A program made the position numbers and the translations under genes. Shown piece by piece: positions 34,769-46,143 of a DNA stretch of 64,000 nt (position 1 is its first letter; every line of letters starts with the position of its first letter). The DNA is from Massospora cicadina (taxonomy: Eukaryota > Entomophthoromycota > Entomophthoromycetes > Entomophthorales > Entomophthoraceae), in NCBI GenBank assembly GCA_022478985.1, contig JAKSZP010017381.1, forward strand, positions 1 through 64,000, in the 5' to 3' direction. A model generated the notes under the pieces. That model was not told the origin of the DNA and did no database searches. It saw only the letters and a list, made by a program, of their open reading frames with translations.

Positions 34769-35700
34769 GACATAATTGATCAACCATTGTTTCCAGCCAC
34801 TTCCGCCCTGCTCTTTGAGGTGGGCGCTGCAGTGGTTAACCTTTACCAAATGAATGTGCAATCAGTGGCTGCTTTTTGTTGTTTGTTTGGCCACTTACCA
34901 ATTTTGGAAATATTATCTGAACTACCTTGGAGAATCTTCTTCACACCGCCCAAGCTGTGCAGATTGCTGCTCCTCCCCCTCCCACTAGCCCAGAGGGAAG
35001 CTCAAGTGTTCCTTCCTGAGAGATAGCCAATCAAGTTCTCAATGCCCTCACTGAGGTCCAAATGTGTATGGCAATTGCGCTTAATAATGCTTTCACGTTA
35101 TCTCATGCTCAGCAAGGACTCACGTTGTTGGACGCGGTGGAAGGGGATGCCCGCTGCTGGGTTAGAGGCCTTCTGCGCTCTTCCTCACAAGCAGGAGACC
35201 CCGCTCCACTGATGGCTGTCATGTCAGCTGCCTTGAAACCCCTGTGTCACACTCAGACCACCTATTCAGATTGCTCTATGCCATGGCTGAGGTCCCTAGC
35301 TTGGCTTCTTTAATTTCTACCTTCTATGAACTGGCTCCCATGCTGGATCTCGCTATCAATATGCTTCAGGCAGTCTTTAGATCAGGCTTGGATTCAGTTT
35401 ATGCTCATCATGAGGTCTGTTCCACCATCCAAAGAACAGTAGATCAAATATGTGCCACCGCAACTACTATCAATGCCTTACCCCGCCATGCTTTCCATTA
35501 TCAGAAGGGAAATTTTATGATAGGATTACCCAATGAAGATGAGGATGAAGTGCCTACCTTTGAACCAGCGGTAGACCTGGTTGCTGATCCTGTTGCAACC
35601 TCTGTGTCCGAGTTGTCTAACTATGAGTCACCTGTAAATGAATCTGTAAAAGCCCAAATGAAGGAAGTCAGCTCTCCCGCACTTGTACTTCCAATTTTTG
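34769..35700 (+). pseudogene. gag region of the chromovirus, decayed
   Basis: Follows module B directly. Frames read EVGAAVVNLYQMNVQSVAAF, then (35,040-35,230) LTEVQMCMAIALNNAFTLS and LLDAVEGDARCWVRGLL. From 35,244 the frame that becomes the protease opens with a helical stretch YAMAEVPSLASLISTFYEL. No CCHC knuckle was seen. Gag identity is inferred from position upstream of and in frame with the protease. Confidence 0.5.
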
Positions 35701-36086
35701 CTCCCATGAAAGCCCCCAACCTTACCCCCAATTTGCCAGTTATTTCTTCAGTAGTAACAAAGTTGGTCGAATCTTCCAATAAACAAAACTTTGATTATTT
35801 CTTATTGCCTATAAAGATTAGTGTCAGCTTGCACCATGTCTCCTTTGAGGCCCTGGTGGACACTGGAGCTGCGGGGAACTTCATGAGTGTCAAGTTGACC
35901 CAACAATTAGAATTGGAAATGGATACAGGTCCCTCAGTGATGGTGGCCTTGTCTGCCTCCCAGACCTCATATATCATCTATTGGCCAGTACCATTTTCAA
36001 TCCACCAGTTTAGCTTCTGTTATCTTTTTTCTGCTATGCTGAACTTGGTGTTTCTGGTGATCTTAGGTGTGGTATGGTGGCGCTGA
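35244..36086 (+). pseudogene. Gag C-terminus and retropepsin of the chromovirus
   Basis: A 280-residue open frame. Residues 1-100 are helical Gag-like sequence. An acidic linker follows (NEDEDEVPTFEP, about residue 95), then the protease: ISVSLHHVSFEALVDTGAAGNF, with the active-site Asp at residue 206 (35,859) in a DTGA box. The frame runs out at 36,086 after a frameshift near 36,030. This is the longest surviving frame of the element. M at 35,244 is merely the first in frame; the true product would be Gag-Pol. Confidence 0.75.
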
Positions 36087-36324
36087 CAACATGTCAAGAT
36101 TCACTTGGAGTTAGATATGTTGTCATTTACCAATAATCAACTAGAGGGTAAATCCCTCTGATTGACACCCTTAAGAAAACACAATGCCGCAGTTCTATTA
36201 CTTCCCTCATCACTTCTGCGGGCATAATGGCCAATTTTCCTGAGAGTTTAATGCACTACTGAAGTATCCTCAACTCAGAAAAAGTGGATCATCTGCCTTC
36301 CCACACCAGGTTGGACTGTAGATT

Positions 36325-37050
36325 TTGAACGACCATAAAGTTGATGACTATCAACTGTCTGTTGTATCCTCATGCAGCGTAGGAAGAAATTTCACTCAAC
36401 ACCTGGTTAGACAATATGCTGAAAAAAGGGTGGTTGTTCAAGGAGACCTTGCCTGTCACATCCCCCATCATCTTCACCAAAAAAGTGGATGGTTCTCTCC
36501 ATCCCTGCATGGATTATGGCCACTTAAACAAAGTAACGGTTTCTGATCCCTACCCCTTGCCTCTGGAGAAGACAATTAGTCATTCAATTGCTAAATCCCA
36601 TGTGTTCTTTAAGCTGGATCTGGTGAACACATTTAACCAAATTTGGATAATGAAAGGGCAAGAATGGCTAACAGCAATATGGACAAAGCGTGGCATTTTC
36701 CAATTGCGTGTAATGCCCTTTGGGCTGAAGAATGCTCCCACTACGTTTCAATGCATGATGGACAATGTACTGGGTGACCTATGGTTTACCTGTGCAGTTG
36801 CATACATCAATGACATTCTGGTTCACTCTCTGACTTCTGAACAACACGCCTCTGACTTGTAAGCAGTCATGGCCGCCTTGCATAAGGCAGGCTTGTTTGT
36901 AAAGCCATCCAAGTGTAAGTTTTACAAGGAGGAGGTTACCTTCCTTGGAAATCTCATCCTTAAAGATAGTTATGCAATCCCTCCCAATAAGTTGGATGCA
37001 ATCTGAAAATGGCCAACCCTGACTACCCAGAAGCAACTACAGAGTTTCTT
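36325..37050 (+). pseudogene. Reverse transcriptase of the chromovirus, YIDD mutated to YIND
   Basis: Frame 36,416-36,862 carries TKKVDGSLHPCMDYGHLNKV, then PYPLP, FFKLDLVNTFNQIW with the first catalytic Asp, WTKRGIFQLRVMPFGLKNAP, and AVAYINDILVHS. The last should be YIDDI: the first Asp of the metal-binding pair is Asn (GAT to AAT at about 36,811), which would abolish activity. Downstream (36,863-37,040) the thumb reads LHKAGLFVKPSKCKF and EVTFLGNLI after a stop at 36,860. Confidence 0.85.
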
Positions 37051-37640
37051 GGGAACCATTATTCTTTTAAAAAAAGTTTCCCCAGTACTTTCCCAGTTGG
37101 ATGCCCCACTTTACCCTCTTACAGGGAAAAACATGCCATTTTGCTGGTCACCTGAATGCCAACAGGTGTTCAAATCAATTAAAGAGGTATTCATGTCCCC
37201 TCCCGTTTTAAAACATGCCAATCCATCCAAGCCATATATTATTGCATGTGACACCTCGTCAGTAGCAGTGGGGGCAGTATTGCTCCAGGAGCACAATGGC
37301 TTGGAACACCCAGTCACCTATTTTTACTGGAAGTTCACCTCTACGGAGCAGTTGTGGGCCATTAAGACAAGGAGTTGGCAGCTGTTGCATGGGCATTAAC
37401 TCATTGGAGGTACCTGTTACAGGGTGCTCAGCATGAGCTAATGGTCCTCACGGATCACTAGGCCCTTTTGTACTTTTGTAAACCCCAAAAATTGGCTCAT
37501 TGGCAAGCCTGAACCTATTGGGACCTGTTCAGTTTTAAATTCAAATATGAATTTGTAAAAGGTGCGCTCAACGTACTTCCTGATTTTCTCAGTCACAGCC
37601 CCGCCCACTGTTCCTTGGACCCAGAGGAAGTGGATCTCAT
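37049..37640 (+). pseudogene. RNase H domain of the chromovirus
   Basis: Frame 37,049-37,399 holds WSPECQQVFKSIKEVF, then PYIIACDTSSVAVGAVLLQ (the first RNase H Asp) and HPVTYF. After a frameshift it continues ELAAVAWALTHWRYLL, VLTDH and, at about 37,560, KGALNVLPDFLSH (normally G..N..ADALSR). It degrades the RNA strand of the hybrid in intact elements. Confidence 0.8.
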
Positions 37641-37659
37641 TACCATAATTCCTGCTACC

Positions 37660-38560
37660 CAAATACTGTTGCTTGTCCCCCCTGTTGTTTCATCCATCAC
37701 TTTGGCTCCCAATGCCCCACTAGTTGCTCAGGTTTTAGCCAGTCAAATGGCCTGTCCTGAGGGTGTGGAGTTGGTTGAGCAGTTGGCTCACCCAAGTCAT
37801 AAACACTCCCTATACTACTTGGAGGAGGAGCTCATTTATTTTTGGTCTCACATCTGGGTTCCCCCCTCCTTCTGATCTGTGGTATTCTGCGCACATCACG
37901 ATCCCCCCAAAGTTGGCCATCCCTGCAACAAGAAATGCATCAACTTGATCAAGCGGACCTACAATTGGGCAGGTTTGACAAAAGAAGTTCCAGCCTGGGT
38001 TTGCTGATTGCGTTACTTGTGCCAGGGCCAAGTTGGATCACTCCAGAAAAAATGTTCTTTTACACCCCTTACAGCAGGTGGAGGGCCCATGGACATTGGT
38101 GTCTATGGACTTTATTGTCAAACTCCCCTGCTCTAATGGGTTCACAGCGGTGATGGTGGTAGTGGATCACTTCACAAAATTTTCCCTTTTTATACCTTGC
38201 TCTTCTGCGATACATCAGAGGAAACAGCCTGCATTTTGTACGCCATGTGTTTTTGATGTTTGGTCTCCCCAGGAGATCATCAGTGACCGTGGTTTGCAGT
38301 TCACCGTGCAGTTTTGAAGTGAACTCCTATCTATCCTAAAAATATCCCCCTGTCATTCCACTGCATATCATCCCAAACCTGATGGACAGACTGAGCGCGT
38401 TAACCAAGTCCTCAAGCAGTACCTGCATTGCTATGCTGCAGCTGCACATGACACCTGGGATGATGATCTTTCTCTCTCTCAGTTTGCTTATAATAATGGG
38501 ACTCACGCGTCCACAGGGTTTTCTCCCTATGAAGCAACGTTAGAATAATCCTTTATTTTT
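37660..38560 (+). pseudogene. Integrase of the chromovirus
   Basis: A weak HHCC region (about 37,890-38,030: CNKKCINLIKRTYNW), then the core. LVSMDFIVKLP at about 38,102 has the first Asp; VVVDHFTKF follows; EIISDRGLQFT at about 38,273 has the second Asp; YHPKPDGQTERVNQVL at about 38,370 has the Glu. FAYNNGTHASTGFSPYEA closes the core. All three DDE residues survive, but a stop at 38,316 and several frameshifts inactivate it. Confidence 0.85.
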
Positions 38561-38966
38561 GGTCAGACCTTGCCTACGGCCTGAGGTTCAAGCAGCCGCT
38601 GATCATGCTGAACATATCAGGTTGACTCAATCCTTAGTGCGGGAATACCTCACCAAAGCCATTGATGACTACAAGCGGTTCACAGACTGCAAGCAGCTCC
38701 CAGGTCACGATTTAATGGTGGGATCCTATGTTATGCTCAATACCTGTCATTTAAGAATTCAAGCCCCTTCCTGTAAGTTTGCTAGTAAATGTTTGGGCCC
38801 CCATTTGGTGGATAAGGTATTGGGTAATGGTGCATTCTGGGTGAAGCTTCCTGCTCATTGGAAACAGCACCCTGTCTTTCATGTTTCCCAGATGTCGCCC
38901 TTCAAGGGTATGATCCCCATGAACCTGAACCAATCATTGTCAAGAACGGGGAAGAGGCCAAGGTAG
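38559..38966 (+). pseudogene. Integrase C-terminal region of the chromovirus
   Basis: A 135-residue open frame with QAAADHAEHIRLTQSLVREY, DCKQLPGHDLMVGSYVML (the GPY/F-like barrel start), LGPHLVDKVLGNGAFWVKLP and HPVFHVSQMSPF, the usual lead-in to a chromodomain. It ends by frameshift just before the chromodomain. Confidence 0.8.
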
Positions 38967-39130
38967 AGAATATCCTGGCATCCCAAAAATTCTGACAGTT
39001 TGTTAAATACTTCATGGCCTGGAAAGAATATCTGGCATATGAAAACAGTTGGGTCAAGGTGCGCAATTGTGCAAACTGTATGGAACTGGTCAAAGCATTT
39101 TATATATCCCACCCCAATGCTCCTCGCTTC
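38930..39130 (+). pseudogene. Chromodomain of the chromovirus
   Basis: Reads EEAKVENILASQKF, a stop at 38,992, then QFVKYFMAWKEYLAYENSWV, then NCMELVKAFY. It keeps the chromodomain pattern: V..IL, a YF..WK.Y strand, EN(S/T)W and the closing L...F helix. In chromoviruses this domain guides integration to marked chromatin. The reading frame continues without a stop into module B (to 39,784), so the repeat is fused to the pol end. Confidence 0.75.
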
Positions 39131-39243
39131 CCACAAAAAGTCACAATTATTATGGAAATCAAGTTACCCAAGGCACACAAGAATGTGGCTCTTATGCAGT
39201 TTCCCGGCGGTGATACTCTTCATTTGGAAAAAGGAAAGGATAA

Positions 39244-40670
39244 TGTAAGTCCTGGGGAACATCCTCTGGGCGTTGATTGGGCCATTTTCCCATTCCCAAG
39301 TAAGAATGTACTAAAGAGGATGGCTGCACCCCTCGCTACTCAGGGTGATCTTGCTCACGTGGTAGACAAGCGCTGGGTAACAGCTCTTCCACTTTGGATC
39401 CCTTCCCTGGTACCCACAATCACCTCAGCAGAACTGTTACAGGAAATTAGTGAAATCTGCGCTGAGATTGCCAAAATGAAATTGATCAGAACAAATTTGA
39501 GTGGCAATCAGCCTGATGTTCAGATTTCATATGGTCAAAAAGGGATGAAGACTGATCTATTGGCTGAAATGCCTGACAGTTTTGATTTGACCAACATGAC
39601 AATTGAAAAAATCACCCCACTCCCAAAATCATCAGGGATCATCCCCAACGGACAGGTAACAGCATCAGACACCATTGATGAGGGTTCAAAGCTCTCTGCC
39701 AGCAAATTGGGTGTAGCATATGATGCAACATTTCTGACCAAACAAATGGCCAGCAACTGGGCACGGGCAGGTTGGGTATCCTGAACCCGTTCTCAACCAA
39801 ATGGGTCCACCCCTACATGAGGCAGCCTTGGGGGATTCCCACTGCTCATTGGGCCAAACGCCATCACGCCAACCTTTAGAAATGCAGCTGAGCCTTGGTT
39901 TGGATGTTTGAGGTCAAACTGACAGTAACTCAGCCCATTGCCAAATTCTTCAATATCAGTTCTCAGTGAACTTATCCACCCCATTCCCAAATAATTCACC
40001 GGTTAGGTTAAAATTGAGGTCCCAATCCCAGCTTGTCCCCACACCAATTGACCACTATTTAATCAGTTGCATTGCACTGAGAAAATTGTTGGTCAATTTT
40101 CTTCCTTTTCCTTTGCAATAAAATTTTACCCCAAAAAACCAATTAATTTTTATTTAGTTGATTTTCTTCCGGCCACTTTTACAATGGCTTTTCCCTGGTG
40201 GCCTGTCAGTCTGTACACTGGATGGGCTCTACCAGTACTCATGGTCACTAAGGCCCCCACCAATGTAGATTGGATCCAGCAAGTCAAATACTTCTGGCAA
40301 TTTAACCCTGCTGTCATGCACTTTTGACAACATTATACTGGGATCTTGTGGCCTTACATCCACCACCTTCAAGCAAGGATCTTCCTCCTTGTCTCCCCAG
40401 TCAAATCAATCTCATATACAAGTGAAACTATTGAAATCATTTATGAGACTTCGCCCCCTGCAGCAAAGACCTCCAGGGTCTGGGGTGAGCCTGATTTGGT
40501 TTGTCCTTGGGATCATATTCACTGTTTTTTTACACCAACAATTCGTCATTTCCCAATGCCTGGATCCATACAACATCATTCAGTCAGCAATGCCTCTGGC
40601 ATTCTGGCTTGCTTTTTGGGCACTCACGCATCCTGACTGGCAGGCCCGTCTTAACTTCTTCTGCCATTTT
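39244..40670 (+). repeat. Module B, right copy (in frame with the chromodomain)
   Basis: Matches 33,340-34,768 in the same orientation. The frame from the chromodomain reads through GEHPLGVDWAIFPFPS, HVVDKRWVTALPLW, LLQEISEICAEIAKMKL and LGVAYDATFL to a stop at 39,782. It has fewer breaks than the left copy. It ends about 250 bp before the 3' LTR. The product is unrecognised; the HVVDxxWVTAxPL core is shared with the third copy at 44.7 kb. Confidence 0.8.
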
Positions 40671-40921
40671 CATAACACCTTCCAATGAAGGGGATGTGGA
40701 GCTTGGGGGTGGTCCAGACTGCTGGCAGTTGATGGCCTCTTGTGCCCACCAGGAGACCTCCAGGGAACCTGTTGATTTGATACTGGGGCCTTGGACTTCT
40801 GTCTAACTTCCCCAGGCTGCTCATGGAAAAATGACCTCTGTCAAAAAAGTTATTAGTCGCTGCATGCCTGCCTTGAAAATAAAGGTTCAGATCCACTGGG
40901 ATTCTCATTTCAAGTGGATGA

Positions 40922-41730
40922 TGAAATGGCCAACAACCATACATAAATCTTGTAAGGTTGTGAATATGAGATTTGGTTTGTTGATGGGTTGCAATTCCGT
41001 TATTACAATGAGGTTCTTTAATCAGGTTGTTAGTGGGATAATTATTTTATTAAATATTTAAATGGTTGTCCATTTTGAGGTTTTCCTGTTAGCCAATGAG
41101 TTGCCAGGACACCGTTAATTCCAAAGGCTTTTTACATGCCTCATGACTTACAATGCATTTAGTTTTTTTAGGTAATATTTCAAAGTGAGGTCACACCCAT
41201 AGGACCTCAACTTGGAATTCTATTCTGAATTTTAAGTTCACCCTAACAAAGGCCACTGTTTGCTAGACCTGTTATAATGAGTATAATCTATTATTATATT
41301 TTATGTGTTCAGCAGGTTGGTTTGGTGCAAATGGCAGTGCAATAGAAATTGAGGAAGGGGATGGACATCCTGAGATTCTTTGGGGTGGCAATGCTCTGGC
41401 AGAGCAGAATATCCTGGTCAAGTAGAGGTTGGCTGGGTGAGCTTGTCAAAAGCCATGATGCGGTGGCCAGAAGCTAGCAGGACATTGTTGTCTGCCACAC
41501 CTTGGCCTGCGCCCATCCCTTTAGGATGGCAGTTGCCAGAGTGACCCCAAGGTAACAGAGGCCAGTTTACCGCACCTTGGCCCAGGGTGCCCAGCAAGTC
41601 CACCTGCCTGGATAAGTGTCTTGGGGGTTTGGTATGGCTATTGCCCTTTCACTCATGGGAGTGACCCCCATCTGGGAGTTTGGGTTCACAGCTGGTGGTA
41701 GGCTGGGCCTTGGAATCCCCTTCCATTACA
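40922..41730 (+). repeat. 3' LTR of the chromovirus
   Basis: Starts TGAAATGGCC and ends CCATTACA, then GGCCTTA (target copy). It aligns with 32,410-33,213. No clear polypurine tract directly precedes it. Confidence 0.75.
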
Positions 41731-41737
41731 GGCCTTA

Positions 41738-43400
41738 GAAAAATCTGCTTTTACAAGTTATTCAAGTGTCTAAGACTTCCTCTAAAGAGTCTATTATTCC
41801 TTCCTAATAGTACCAGTCCTTGAACCATTTGAAGTTTCTCTGGCTCCTCCATTTCCTAATGTATTGTGGGCTTCCATTATAACTGGTACTTTTCCAAACG
41901 TTGCAATTAAGGTAGCCAGTCAGTTCCAACTTTCTTGTATAGTAACCCATCGAGATTTTTATACTTGAGCATGTCATTTTGGGATTCTTTGAACTAGTTC
42001 ATCTTCATTCTCCAAAGAGTCTGTCTTTATGAGTAAATCATGTAACCATTCAGCTTCACTACTTTCTAGTTGTATTAGGGGAAGTCAAGTCAGTCCATTC
42101 ATATTCATGTGCTTGTTTTAGCTCAGTGATATATATATATTTATATATCATAGTGCTGTAGTTTGAGAACCTAGCGTGCTAGTCTTGCTGTCAGATCATC
42201 ATGTTTTGCAGCCAATCTAAAAAAGAATGGTCTGTAACAACTGTAAAGTATGTACTTTACAAGAAGGGCTGGAAATGTTTTACCACCAGGAGTAAAGTTG
42301 GACACTATTTCTTTGTGATGCTATAATTTATGCTCAGCTTTGTTAAGAGTTTTGCTGTAATAAGACACTGGGCGGTCAGTGCCTTCATCATCCAATTGAG
42401 AGAGGATGTCACCTACAACTAAGTCAGAGGAGCTGTAAACAGGATAAATGGCTTCCCATAGTTCAGATGACATAGAATCAATCTTCTCTTCAACTAATCC
42501 TTCTTGGTTTCAAATTTAGTTCTTTTCTCTACTCCCTAAATAAAAGGGAAGTTTTGGCAAGCAAATGGACAAGAGGCTTATTGAGTTTAGTGAAGTTAGG
42601 GATAATTTTGTTGGTAATATCCCATTGTTCTTAAAAAATACCTGTATGTCTTGAAGGCTCTTCAGCTCATGCACCTTGGAGATTGCTTCAATCTTATTGT
42701 ACAAGGGATGACTTTTTTCCCAAAATATCACATGTTTAAAAATTCCAATTTCCTTATGAAGAAGGTATGTTTTGCAGTTTTTACTTTGATTTGTTATCTC
42801 TCAGCCATTGGAAAACTGACTTGAGGTGGTCTAGATAATTGTTAAAGGTTTTGGAATATACATTTATGTCATCTAGATAAATGATCACACAAATTCATTT
42901 AAGATCTTTCATGATGTTATACATGGCCTGTTGAAATGAAATGGGAGCGTTGCATAATCCTTAAGGGAGCCAGATAGGTTGGAATAATCATTCAGTGCAT
43001 ATCAACGCTAATTTATCTGAATCTTATGGTGATAGATTCGTCTGCCAATAGCCACTGGTGAGCTCCATCATAGAGAAAAAAATTTGAGCCATAGAGTCAG
43101 GCCAAAGTACTGTCATTAATGAAATTGGAAAGCTGTTATTCTTTGTTAGGCTGTTTAGCTTCATGTAATTCACCACTCTTCTGTGAACATAATACTTCTT
43201 CTTTATAAGTATTAATGGAGATGACTATGGACTCTGAGAGGTCCCAAGTAATCTGGTATCTGTAGTAACAAACACCTTCTAGTGGTTGCTATGAAAGGTT
43301 TGCTAACAGGGATAAAGCTATAGCACCCAAACAGGTCAAATCTTTAAAAATGAAATTGCAAGTCCATTAGCTATGCAGGCATCTTAGGAGGTAACGCCCT
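41738..43400 (-). pseudogene. RT-RNase H of the older Ty3/gypsy element (right half)
   Basis: On the minus strand from 43,230: VNYMKLNSLTK-like start, then (43,085-42,960) a MMELTSGYWQT palm segment, and near 42,870 CVIIYLDDI with the catalytic pair intact. The thumb follows (KLQNIPS; MGYYQQNYP), then an RNase H trace VVGDILSQLDDEGTDRPVSYY (about 42,420-42,360). The start of the integrase region, NRLFRGSLRHL, is at about 41,790. Many stops. It continues at 32,402 on the other side of the chromovirus. RNase H to integrase order confirms a single element. Confidence 0.7.
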
Positions 43401-43935
43401 ATCAAAGAGAATTCTACACTAAATATTATCAGCTTGGTTTTGTCCCTAAGAAGCAGCAGCACATAAGTGCTACACTATTCTAGCTCTGGGGTGCTCTTCC
43501 TGATGTCCATGGTGACAGGTTTCCAATTTTTAATAGAAGAGGATTATGAAATATCAAAATTTAGTTTCAGATTATATATATCTATTTGGTGTATTCTAGA
43601 AGACAAAGTTGCTCTAAGTACCTTTGCATGCTAGTTGATATACTTAAAGGAAGGGTAACTGGAGAATTTCGCTTGGGGAAAATTCTGAAGAGTCTACAGA
43701 CAGCTTGGCCCTTGGGGTCCAGTATTGAGAACTTTTTATCTCAAAATTCACATCTAGACATGTTCTAGACCATCTGACAGAATTCTGGTCTGTCTCAAAA
43801 ACTTTTTTGACTTTATTTAAAATAATATCAGCCTTTGACTTGTTCTCAAAACTTTTGTTTTGAGGGTCAATATTATTATTTTGGCATAATTTAATTTATG
43901 TATTAAAATTTAAGTAGAAACTTTTCAATCAACTT

Positions 43936-44560
43936 TTAAGAGTTGAGGGCCCTGCAACCCGCCTGTTTAGACTTAGCATCCTCCTTAGAGGAAACTAAGG
44001 CTATGTGGTGGTCAGGAATAGCCTTGAACGTCACATCACCCCTTTTAAAACCAAATTTCCTGGTAGTGGCGGCAGTGGCAGTGTTTTTCTGTTTGAACAT
44101 CATGGCATTATCTTGAGGCTTATGAGCATCCAACTTAGAAGCCCTTGCTGAAGTGGATGCAGGCGCCTTTAGAACTATTTGGACAGATACGTTCTTCTTA
44201 GCCTGCTGACAGAGATGGGAAACTTCCTGGCATAGAGTCTGAATCTTCTGGACATATAGCCAGCTAGGTAACATGTACTTCTGTCTGGTCATTACTGGTG
44301 GGATAGGTAAGATAGGAAATAAAGGAGCTAGTTAGGGTAAGCTGGGGCCTTTGCGTGGCATGACTTAGGAAAGCCTGTGGAAACATGGGTGAGTAGCCAA
44401 CACCAGAACCCAGAAAGGCACCACAGAAGGGTCCAGTAGTGGCCTGAAAGAGGTGTGTGATGGAAGCCAATGATTGTGATCTAACCTGTTCTTGCGTTGC
44501 TTCCACTCTTCTTCAGGGGAAGGAATATGGACAGGAAGGGGGGCAAGAGTCAGGTGCATC
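43936..44560 (-). pseudogene. Possible gag of the older Ty3/gypsy element
   Basis: Two overlapping minus-strand open stretches (44,292-43,936 and 44,506-44,264). They include VSHLCQQAKKNVSVQIVLKA and a basic TTRKFGFKRGDVTF segment. Located where gag should be for the minus-strand element whose RT is at 42-43.3 kb. No zinc knuckle or retropepsin was found between. Family not recognised. Confidence 0.35.
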
Positions 44561-44678
44561 TTCTGTCACACTACTCTCCTATGAGGCAGGACGCTGTAAT
44601 AGCAGGTCATTGTGACAAGGCAGGGCAATTCTGATTGGCTGTACTTGTACATTTGTCTATAATAATCACCGCAGTTTC

Positions 44679-45962
44679 TGTAAGTTTGGGGAAGCACCCC
44701 TGTGCTTTGACCGTGTGGCATTCCCTTTTTGCATAAAAGGGGCCCAAAGAAGGCGGCCATCCCTCTTGTTACCTACGGTGATTTTGTCCATGTGGTAGAT
44801 GAATGGTGGGTGACAGCCTACCCTTTAAAGGTTCCTTCTTCCCCTCCCTACTTAACCACAAGTGAGATGATTCAGCGGATTGAGGGGGTGTGCGCGGAGG
44901 TGATGGCGGCAAGAGGATGCAAGCCAAAGGATAATGGGAGCATGTACCCCAGCGCTAATGTCAGTGTCTGCCAAAGGGATGAAGAATATTAATTAATTAT
45001 TAGTCCAACTCCTGCAATAATTTCAGGTTGCACCAATAAGGCAACAAATCTGGATAAATCAAGGGGTCTGACTTGAGTGAAATTAAAATGTGATAAATTC
45101 ATTTAATCCTAGTGGAACAGGGCCCCCAAGGCCTGGCCATGGGCGCTACCAGTCACCTGCCAAATGAAGCATTGCCAAGCCAAGTGAAATCGTGGCGGGA
45201 GAAACAATTTAATGGAGAAATTTAAGCAATAGTCATATGGCCAGTGGAAGGTTGATTCAGCGTCAAGTTAGTTGCAAGATTATATTCCATCAAATTTTTT
45301 TGGGTTCATGATTACTTCATTTATGCATACTCTCTTATTTCCCAAGAACCTAGGCCTTAAGGTAACCGTCACTAACTGGTACAGTTGTAAGTCAATTCTT
45401 TCCTTTTTGCTTTCTAATAAACAACCCATTTCCAACCAAAAATTTCTTTTATTAATTTCCCAGCATTTACCACCTCAAAACCCTGAGCCATGTTTCTTAG
45501 GTTGCATCATGATTGGGCCCTAGTGGCCGTGCTCACCATGCTGCTCCCCACCTTCATCAAATAAGGCATTGTATCCATAACTTATTGGGGATATCCTCAT
45601 TTGCCAGCGCTCTCTGTCATCAAGATGTGCCAATGATGTGGGAGATCTTATCTCCCCGTTGGGCAAGGTTTCATGATCTCATCACCCAATTTATCAACAG
45701 TGGCCCTGCGTCAAATACTGGCCCCTCTGTTGTGCCCAAAAAATCCCCCATACCTAAATCATCTGGCCCCTCAGGGTCCATTACTTGGTTGCTTGTCAGG
45801 CTGATGGTTATGGCGGCCACCAGCCATTGATCTCTGTTTGCCTCCTTCCTGCCTTATTGCAATGTCACTTAGATGACAATGTCCTTATCATTCTGGTGTG
45901 TCTTCTGGGTGCTCACGCGCCCTGACTGACAGGCCAGTCTCAATTTAATCTGCTGTTTCATG
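44679..45962 (+). repeat. Module B, diverged third copy
   Basis: Starts TGTAAGTTTGGGGAAG, like the other two copies, and ends at the same point (GGTGCTCACGCGCCCTGACTG near 45,913, then CTGTTTCA). The open frame 44,729-44,992 (87 residues) reads IPLVTYGDFVHVVDEWWVTA, then IQRIEGVCAEVMA, clearly related at protein level to the chromovirus copies although the DNA has diverged. The body includes CTTTCCTTTTTGCTTTC and TAATAAACAACCC, echoing the T-rich stretch of the other copies. Confidence 0.65.
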
Positions 45963-46143
45963 ACAGGGTTTCTAGGTTAGCATAAAAACTGAATTGCGAC
46001 TAGTAGCTTACTTGGGCTTACACTGGTGCAGCAAAATATGAGAGAACTAACGTACCAAATTAATAGATTTACTAAAAGATCTGCAATAGTTTCTGCACAA
46101 AAAGGGCACAGAGAGGCAAACTCCATAACATTTAAAAGCGTTC

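Larger units (their letters stand above)
32410..41730 (+). mobile_element. Ty3/gypsy chromovirus with paired LTRs, nested
   Basis: Direct LTRs of about 805 bp (32,410-33,213 and 40,922-41,730) flank gag-like sequence, retropepsin, RT, RNase H, integrase with DDE residues and a C-terminal chromodomain, all on the plus strand. This is the chromovirus order. It sits inside the integrase region of an older minus-strand element (halves at 31.2-32.4 and 41.7-43.4 kb). A 1.43-kb direct repeat (33,340-34,768 and 39,244-40,670) lies just inside both LTRs. G+C is visibly higher than in the flanks. Every frame is broken, and the RT box is YIND. Confidence 0.85.
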
